From Eulemur rufifrons (Eukaryota; Chordata; Mammalia; Primates; Lemuridae): 64,000 nucleotides of DNA. The notes beneath the pieces were generated by a model. It was not told the DNA's origin. It did not search any database and saw nothing but the letters and a program-made list of their open reading frames with translations. The position numbers and the translations under genes were made by a program. The DNA lies in assembly GCF_041146395.1 (NCBI RefSeq), contig NC_090996.1, positions 35,426,738 through 35,490,737 on the forward strand. Direction: 5' to 3'. Positions 1 to 64,000 of this stretch are shown piece by piece (position 1 is the stretch's first letter; each line of letters starts with the position of its first letter).

Positions 1-42123
<42,123 letters not shown>

Positions 42124-42192
42124 TCACCCGCCGGAAGTCCCGCCCGCCGCCGGAGGGGGCGGCACCCGCACGGCCTGCGGCGCCCCGTCGCG

Positions 42193-42206
42193 CCGCCAGG
42201 GGGCGC
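42193..42206 (+). promoter_or_regulatory. CTCF-like site
   Basis: CCGCCAGGGGGCGC matches the CTCF core consensus CCACCAGGGGGCGC at all but one position. It sits inside the CpG island, nine bases before the CRE. Binding is inferred. Confidence 0.6.
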
Positions 42207-42214
42207 GGGCGCCG

Positions 42215-42222
42215 TGACGTCA
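42215..42222. promoter_or_regulatory. cAMP response element (CRE)
   Basis: Perfect palindrome TGACGTCA, the full CREB/ATF site, in the CpG island about 250 bp upstream of the MAPK8IP3 ATG. Fits an activity-regulated neuronal gene; function is inferred. Confidence 0.65.
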
Positions 42223-42794
42223 GAGGAAGCCGGTCCGGGGCCGGAAGCGCGGCTGAGCCTGGCGGGGCGCTTCCGGGCGGGCCAGTCCAAGCTGTCGGGC
42301 TGCGGGCTTGCTCTCGCTCCTCGCAGCTCGTCACCGGCCTGGGCCCCGCCCGCCTCCCCAGAGCGGCCTCCGGTCGCCTTCGGAGCCCCCTCGCGCACTG
42401 CCCCGCGCCAAGCGCCCCAGCGCCCGCGGCTTGGCCTCCCGCCCTCGGCTGCCCCGTGTGTGACTTCCCACATCTTCCGGTTTCTTTCCAGCTATGCATA
42501 ATCTGTTGAACCCATCTATTGGGTTTTTAATTTCAGTGATTATATTTTTGTCCTACTTGATTGATTTGGTTATATTTTACCAGTTTTGATAGGCTCCTAT
42601 TTCTTATACTTTCAACCACTCATCTTTGGGGTTTTTCTTTTTTGGTATCTCATAATTGCAGTACCAGCAGCCTTTGCAGGTCTGACTCTGCAGTCTGTCT
42701 CCTTGGCTGCCTCTTGCTCAGGCCCTTCTCTCAGTGTTCCCTGGGACTTTATCCGTGGAAATACTCTCAGCCCTGAATTTCAAATGAGCTGCTC

Positions 42795-42946
42795 GGGCTG
42801 GGCTCACGCCAGTAACCCCAGCACTCTGGGAGGCCAAGGCGGGAGGATCACTTGAGGCCAGGAGTTTGAGGCTGCAGTGAGCTATGATCACACCACGGCA
42901 CTCCAGCCTGGGTGACAGAGCCAGACCTGGTCTCTTAAAAGAAAAA
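42795..42946 (+). mobile_element. monomeric 7SL SINE
   Basis: Single arm from GGCTGGGCTCACGCCAGTAA to GGTCTCTTAAAAGAAAAAG. It contains the left-arm type GCTGCAGTGAGCTATGATCA, so it is a free monomer, not a truncated dimer. Confidence 0.85.
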
Positions 42947-43058
42947 GAGTTGCTTTAGAAGACTTGCATTTTGTTTCGCTAGGCACCTGAGGATGCCATG
43001 AACTGCAGACTTTGAACTTTCACTTTGGGGGCCACACAGGTAGTGTGAATTCTGATCA

Positions 43059-43433
<375 letters not shown>

Positions 43434-43435
43434 TA

Positions 43436-43590
43436 GCCAGGTGTGGTGTGCACCCAGCTACTCTGGAGGCTGAGTCAGGAGGATCCCTTGAGCCCAGGAG
43501 TTTGAGGTTTCAGTGCACTATGATCTCACCTGTGAATGGACACTTTACACCAGCCTGGACAACATAGCAAGACCCCCCCCTCTAAAAAAA
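43436..43590 (+). mobile_element. partial Alu right arm
   Basis: GCCAGGTGTGGTGTGCACCC followed by right-arm sequence and an A-rich end. It directly follows the young Alu. Confidence 0.75.
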
Positions 43591-45819
43591 TTTAACAAAA
43601 ACAACCCAAACCCATCTGTGACTGCTTAATGCTAATTGAATGGTTTCTTACCCCTGCTGTTCACCTGAAACGCCTGCAGGTCAGCTCAGATCCTCTCACC
43701 CTAACCTGACTGCAGCAAAACAATGAGCTCTCCTATAGCTGACACCCTAAATACTATTGTATTTTTCACACTTTCCCCTTGCAGCATTATTTGATGTATA
43801 AATGTTCACCCACCCCACTAAGAGACAAACTAAGGTTTCAGTCTCAGATTCAAACTGCCTGGGATTAGATCTTAAGTGACTTAATTTTCCCAAGTCTCCA
43901 CTTCCAAGCCTGCAAAACTGAGCCTAAAATATTGAAACCTATTAGGAATGTGAGCTAACCCGTCAAAGACATGGCACCACCTCTGGCAAATAATACATGC
44001 AATGAATGTTATGTACAGTTGTGACATTTATATTGTCAAAATGCAATGCATAATTCTTCCTGCTGAGCAAGTTACAGAGCAAGCTTGTATTCTGGGGAAT
44101 ATTTTACTGCTTCTGCTTTCTGTCTTTTACAGAAATTTGACCTCTTTGAACTCATGAAGTAGCACACTCCAGCAGAAACCACGCTCAGTGCCACAGGGAG
44201 CGGCCAACTGACTTGGCCATCGTTAGTAATGTTTATCACTGACACGATTGGGGCAGGTTTGTTATTTGAAATTGGTTAAAGAAAATGAAATTTAAACAAG
44301 AAGACATTCTCAGGTCTTTCCTGCGTATGACAAAAAATAAATAATGAGATGACATGCTGAATAATTCTTGATGTTTGCTGAATAGTACAACTGGTCTGCT
44401 CCTTAAAGTTGAAGCTAACTGAATTACAACTTTCTTCTAATAGAAGAGCAGATTTCCTTTCAGATCTGGAAAGATTATTTGGGATATAACTTTTTCTCAT
44501 TAAAAGACCCTAAATTGTAAAATAGGCACACAAGTTTCTAAAGTTCTATTTTAATTTCTAAGTATCTGTCCCATTATAATACCTGCTAAAAAGTCACCTA
44601 GGTCCCTGTAATGTCCCTCTCTTTTCTTCGAGTTGAATGTTAGATGGCATCTTTAATTAATTTAGCCCGTCAAATTTAGTAGTGGGGGGTTGTATACAAA
44701 CTCCAATGACACTAATGTTAGTAAGTTCTGATAATCCACTGCCATCGGACCGGCCAGGATGGCATCTTTGCATAGCACTCTGTAGCCACGTATAAAATAG
44801 GAACACTTCATTAATGATCCCCAAGATGGTAAGGACCAAGAAGAGATTATGAGTTCAGAAGAAATGAACCAACTGACACAGGAGGTGTGTACACATGCTT
44901 GCAGGGTCTGACTCACTGAGGTACACCACAGAGGTAACAGCAAGGTACATGGTGTCAAAGAAGCCAGTGTATTTCTACACATGGCATGGGCCTTGAAGGG
45001 GGACTTTTTGAGGTTTGTTCTTCACCCCTTCATTCTAACACAGGTGGAGCCTCTGTGGTCCTTCCAGACCTGGCCACTGCCTGGCCTCTGGGGACAGATG
45101 AGTTGCGACTGTCCGAGATCTCAGTGCTTGCCTGCAGCTTGCGCAGCTGCTACAAATAGGTAACGTAGCACTGTCAGTGCCCAGCCCCGCCCCCGGAACG
45201 TGCTGTGCACTCAGAACACGTGTGTGGAACAGTAAAGATGGCGTTTCGGGTAACCCATGTTGGTCTTCTTCATCTGAAGCCTCGATCCAGCAGGCAGAAT
45301 GGTGTGGAGCCTCCCAGAGGGGGCCCTGCAGGCAGGTAATCTGAGAAGTTTCATCACCCTGAATCATGTGATGCACACAAGGATATGAAGTTTGTTTGAG
45401 GAACATACAAAAACAGCCAGTGCACAAGGAGCAGAGACAGGACTTGGATCTGACGAGCTCTCAGAGGCACCTTACCCGCTCCCTACAAGGATTGTCACTA
45501 GTTTCAAAGCCAAGTCGGAGGTGGGTTAAACATCTTAAAAACACCTTTAGGACAAATGGTGTACGAGAAAAAAATAATCATTACATTTAGTGGATAGAAA
45601 CTGAAAACACTGGCATATTCCCCACTCATTCTACTCAAAGCTTTGAGATTAATTTGGGCACCCTTTGGCTAAATGAAAAAACAAAAACAAAACACACACA
45701 CACTCCAAAGAAGGCAAACCCCTTCACCAATGAAAAGCAGGGAAAAGGGCAGAGTTTCGGCATTTTGTTTGCAGAATGAACCAAGGAGGAGACACGCACA
45801 CACAAAACAGGCAAAGACT

Positions 45820-61160
<15,341 letters not shown>

Positions 61161-61250
61161 GTCGCCCGCCGCCCGGCGCCGCCCTCTGCCCGCCGCGCCG
61201 CGGTTCCCGCCGGACCCCGCGCAGGTACCCGAGCCCGCCCTCCCACGCCC

Positions 61251-61413
61251 ATTGGGCGCCGCGACGCCAATCTCGCTTCCGCAGCCTATCGCCGCGAGGA
61301 CCCCGCCCTTCGCGCCCACGCCCAATGAATAGAAGTCTTGGAAAGGCCGGCACCGCGCCCGCCGCCGATTGGTGGGAGCAGGCGTCACTCAGAGCGTCGG
61401 GCGCTGGCATTGG
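61251..61413. promoter_or_regulatory. cluster of five CCAAT boxes
   Basis: ATTGG at 61251-61255, CCAAT at 61267-61271 and 61322-61326, ATTGG at 61368-61372 and 61409-61413. Gaps from start to start are 16, 55, 46 and 41 bp. NF-Y binding is inferred from the motif. Confidence 0.7.
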
Positions 61414-61569
61414 ACAACAGGTTAAAGGACTAGGCCCGGGGCGGAAATGGGGACGTGGGAGGCGCGGTGGGATCGCCGACCTCTGGCCTCACCTGCCCGC
61501 CCGGCCCCTGCGGGCACAAGGCCCTCAGCACAGGCACAAATGACCACCGAACGACCATGGTTAGATCAA

Positions 61570-64000
61570 GTATTAGTATGTATTTATGCACAATAAAAAC
61601 ATTTACAAGTTGAACTGGAAATTTAAACAGAAGTTTAACAGCTCTTGTTTATTATATTAAATAACCAAAACACCTTTTATTCCCAAATTGGTAAAGAATA
61701 AATAATATAATTTACAATATGGTACAAAAAATAATCAGGAAAGACAAGCATTCTGCTTTATACATACACTGTAAATGTATATTTATAATCTATAAAACAA
61801 ATTCACATCTCAAACAAGCCGAAAACCTTAGATGATATGGCTTAACGATTATTAAAAGAAACAGCAATAATTTCTGCTGTCCAGACCATTCCTAGAGCCA
61901 GTTATCCTGTTACAGAACAAAGGGCACAGGTTGCTGTAGTGCTTCCAAGACATGACTTGGGATTTGCTGTTTCTTTCCTTTTTTTTTTTCTTAAATTAAT
62001 CTTTCCTTTTTTTCCTTAAGACAAAGTGCCATATTTCCTCACCAACGCATCTGCTAGATCTCCATGCTTAAAGAGAACACACAACTGTCTTCTTCCTCCC
62101 TTGCTCCCAGTGTCTCGTATTCCACAACTTTCTTTGCAGAGCAAGTTTAGATTCACTGGTGTGATCTAGTTAAAGATGCTATTAAACTGAAGAGAACACC
62201 CACCAGAAATGGCACCGTACAGAATAGTACAGCACGGGATTCTGGTGCTAAGAAACTGCAGATGTGCGGGAGAACAAGCAGAGCAACTGAGGAAATGACC
62301 CCAAAGATTCCCACTCCCTGAGCAAGTACTCTACACCTATGAGATATAGAAGGATGAAAAAAGGTCATGAAAGCGTGAACTTCAACTTGCCTCTGCACCT
62401 TCTAAAGGATGGAATGCTCTCACTGTACATTCACAATCAAGAATCAAAGCCAGAACACCAACTTCCTTGACACCAGAGATATTTGGTCTCAATCTTTAGA
62501 AAAGATGAATCAGCAGAAAGACCCCAGACAACATTAGAGAGATTAGGGAAAGATTTTTCTAAGAAACTGATCTCACCTTAATCACATGCTCAAATGCACA
62601 AAGGAAGCCAGTTTCTTACTGAGACGGTTTCCGCTGGAAAGGCAGAGGAAGACGCAGGAAGTGGAAGGCCTCTCTGCTTGAGTCTTTTGAAAATTCCAGC
62701 CATTAACAGTTGCCTATGTTTGTACATAAATATTAGGCCGGAAGAGAATGCATCATTTCCCCTTCATATGGAAAATAAATGCATATACTGGTCTAGCTGC
62801 TAGAGAAGCAGCAGAATTCTCTGGAATCCTGTCAGTTTTACTCCAGGAGAGATGAGTCAGTCCTCTCTCCTCCCTAAGTTACCTACCCACTGGATGACAA
62901 CAGCTACAGTCCGCCGCACCCAGCGGGAGTCCATGCCAGAGAACCAAGTGGGAGGTGCTGTTAAGTAAATGAGGAGCCTACAAAGCAGATCCCAATCTCC
63001 AAGGTTTCCCCATTGGATGTCAGTGGGCAAAGGTGCCAAGTGACACACCATACTGCCTCAGGGTGTCTCCGACAGGCAGCTCAGGCCCCTCCGTCCCTGG
63101 TACAGCACACGTCGGCCCTGTGCACTGCGGAGCATCAAGGCTGTGCTGTGACTTGGCATCTCTGGCCTAGACTGTGGGAATGTGGGAAAGCTCGGAGTGG
63201 CTCCACATCAGCCCGGTGTCCAACCTACTGCAGACCTGGCAATGGCAGGTGCCCAGCAAGGGAGAGCGACTGATCGACCTTAGCTCAGTGGGATGCTAAT
63301 TTCAGGAGGCTGATATATTAAGCATGAAACACAAGCTAGTTTAAAGACATTCTGGTCCAAACAGTGCCGCCCATAACCCTTAATAAAGTGGCACCATGTT
63401 CCTTTTCATCCCTCCAGAGCTCTGGGACTGTTTTTTTAAGATCTTGTGTCAAAGTCTGAAAGTCTGAAGAAGGTAAACCACCTTCGAGGCAAAAGCTCCA
63501 AGAAAAACTTGTGAGAAGACAAAAGGAAGCTCCTGCCTGGAAGCCGCCTGTCCTGCAGTGCATCACCGTCTGTGGTCTGCTGGCTGCAGCAGCCGGTGGG
63601 ACAGCAGGACTGAGGGCATCTGCCTGCTCGTCTACGCCAAAGGCCTTTCTTCCCCCTTTTCACCGTTCCCTGCACTGTGGACGGGGAGAGAAGCGGTGCA
63701 GAGGGCCGGGGCCAGCCCTGAGTGCTGCTGCCTACCTCACAAAAGGTGGGGGGCAGAGAAAGTGTAGGTTCAGATAGGTTGGAAAAGCCAGATCAGTCCC
63801 CGCTACTGGGTTGGGGTGAAGTAGGACGGGAAATGGTGGCGCAGGCACCAGCTGCCCAACAGCACAGCGGTGGCTCCTGGCCATACTGGATATGGCTGGA
63901 CGGTGACTTGTGTGCTTGGAACTCCTGAGGCTGAGAAGGCAAAGGAGCCCTGGTTAGTTAGCTCCGTCTGGGAAAGACCGGACGTTGGGCCATCTGCAGT
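61570..64000 (-). other. CRAMP1: CRAMP1 3' UTR (by synteny)
   Basis: No coding exon was recognised in 2.4 kb. In human, CRAMP1 lies directly upstream of JPT2 in the same orientation, has a 3' UTR of several kilobases and ends a few hundred bases before JPT2. The AT-rich, SINE-free sequence fits a conserved UTR. Minus-strand AATAAA signals are at 61676-61681 and 61648-61653. The CRAMP1 stop codon would be beyond the right edge. Confidence 0.6.
61648..61681 (-). terminator. CRAMP1: candidate CRAMP1 polyadenylation signals
   Basis: Two TTTATT (AATAAA on the transcript) at 61676-61681 and 61648-61653, with a variant CATAAA (TTTATG) at 61583-61588 followed by a GU-rich stretch near 61510-61555. 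Which one is used cannot be told from sequence. Confidence 0.5.

Noticed and set aside
44640..45000. Possible membrane-protein pseudogene on the minus strand, with hydrophobic stretches in two frames
   Set aside because: I could not match it to a known family, the frames contain stops and frame changes, and AT-rich sequence easily gives such stretches. Noted under the intergenic region only.

Overview
The window is nuclear DNA from a strepsirrhine primate, most likely a lemur. The genes are intron-split with GT-AG junctions and sit in a mosaic of 7SL-derived SINEs, antisense L1 remnants, MIRs and CpG-rich promoters. Several Alu elements carry the insertion agaaagaaattatatggac next to an AT-rich linker, plus a right arm reading gctgacgccac. 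That form is known from lemur-type Alus and not from monkeys or apes. The order CRAMP1 - JPT2 - MAPK8IP3, all in one direction, matches human 16p13.3; here everything is transcribed on the minus strand, right to left.

Positions 1-42250: the 5' three quarters of MAPK8IP3 (JIP3), a neuronal scaffold linking JNK-pathway kinases and vesicles to kinesin-1 and dynein. I could place 24 coding exons. They join in one frame from the ATG at 41964 to the left edge, 2947 nt or 982 complete codons of a family protein of about 1340 residues. In order they encode the RH1 domain, first coiled coil, JNK-docking motif, Ser/Thr-rich linker, two in-frame microexons (12 and 18 nt), second coiled coil, RH2, another linker, and the start of the C-terminal beta-propeller. 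Introns 1, 2, 4, 5 and 8 are large; introns 1, 2 and 4 hold a series of minisatellites. The exons below 6200 are separated by short introns. The promoter lies in a CpG island at 41640-42460 with a CTCF-like site, a perfect CRE and a GGC repeat in the leader.

Positions 42460-45820: intergenic, mostly SINEs. Positions 45820-61250: complete JPT2 (HN1L), five coding exons and 190 residues, with a 3' UTR of about 2.5 kb, four introns full of repeats, and a CpG-island promoter with five CCAAT boxes. Positions 61560-64000: no coding exon recognised; by synteny this is the long 3' UTR of CRAMP1, ending only a few hundred bases upstream of the JPT2 promoter.

I found no new multi-gene system. The points most worth a second look are the tandem arrays in MAPK8IP3 introns, especially a 51-bp array with 102-bp higher-order units, open in several frames; the microexon pair; two tiny stop-free introns whose length is a multiple of three; and the regulatory architecture of the two CpG-island promoters.
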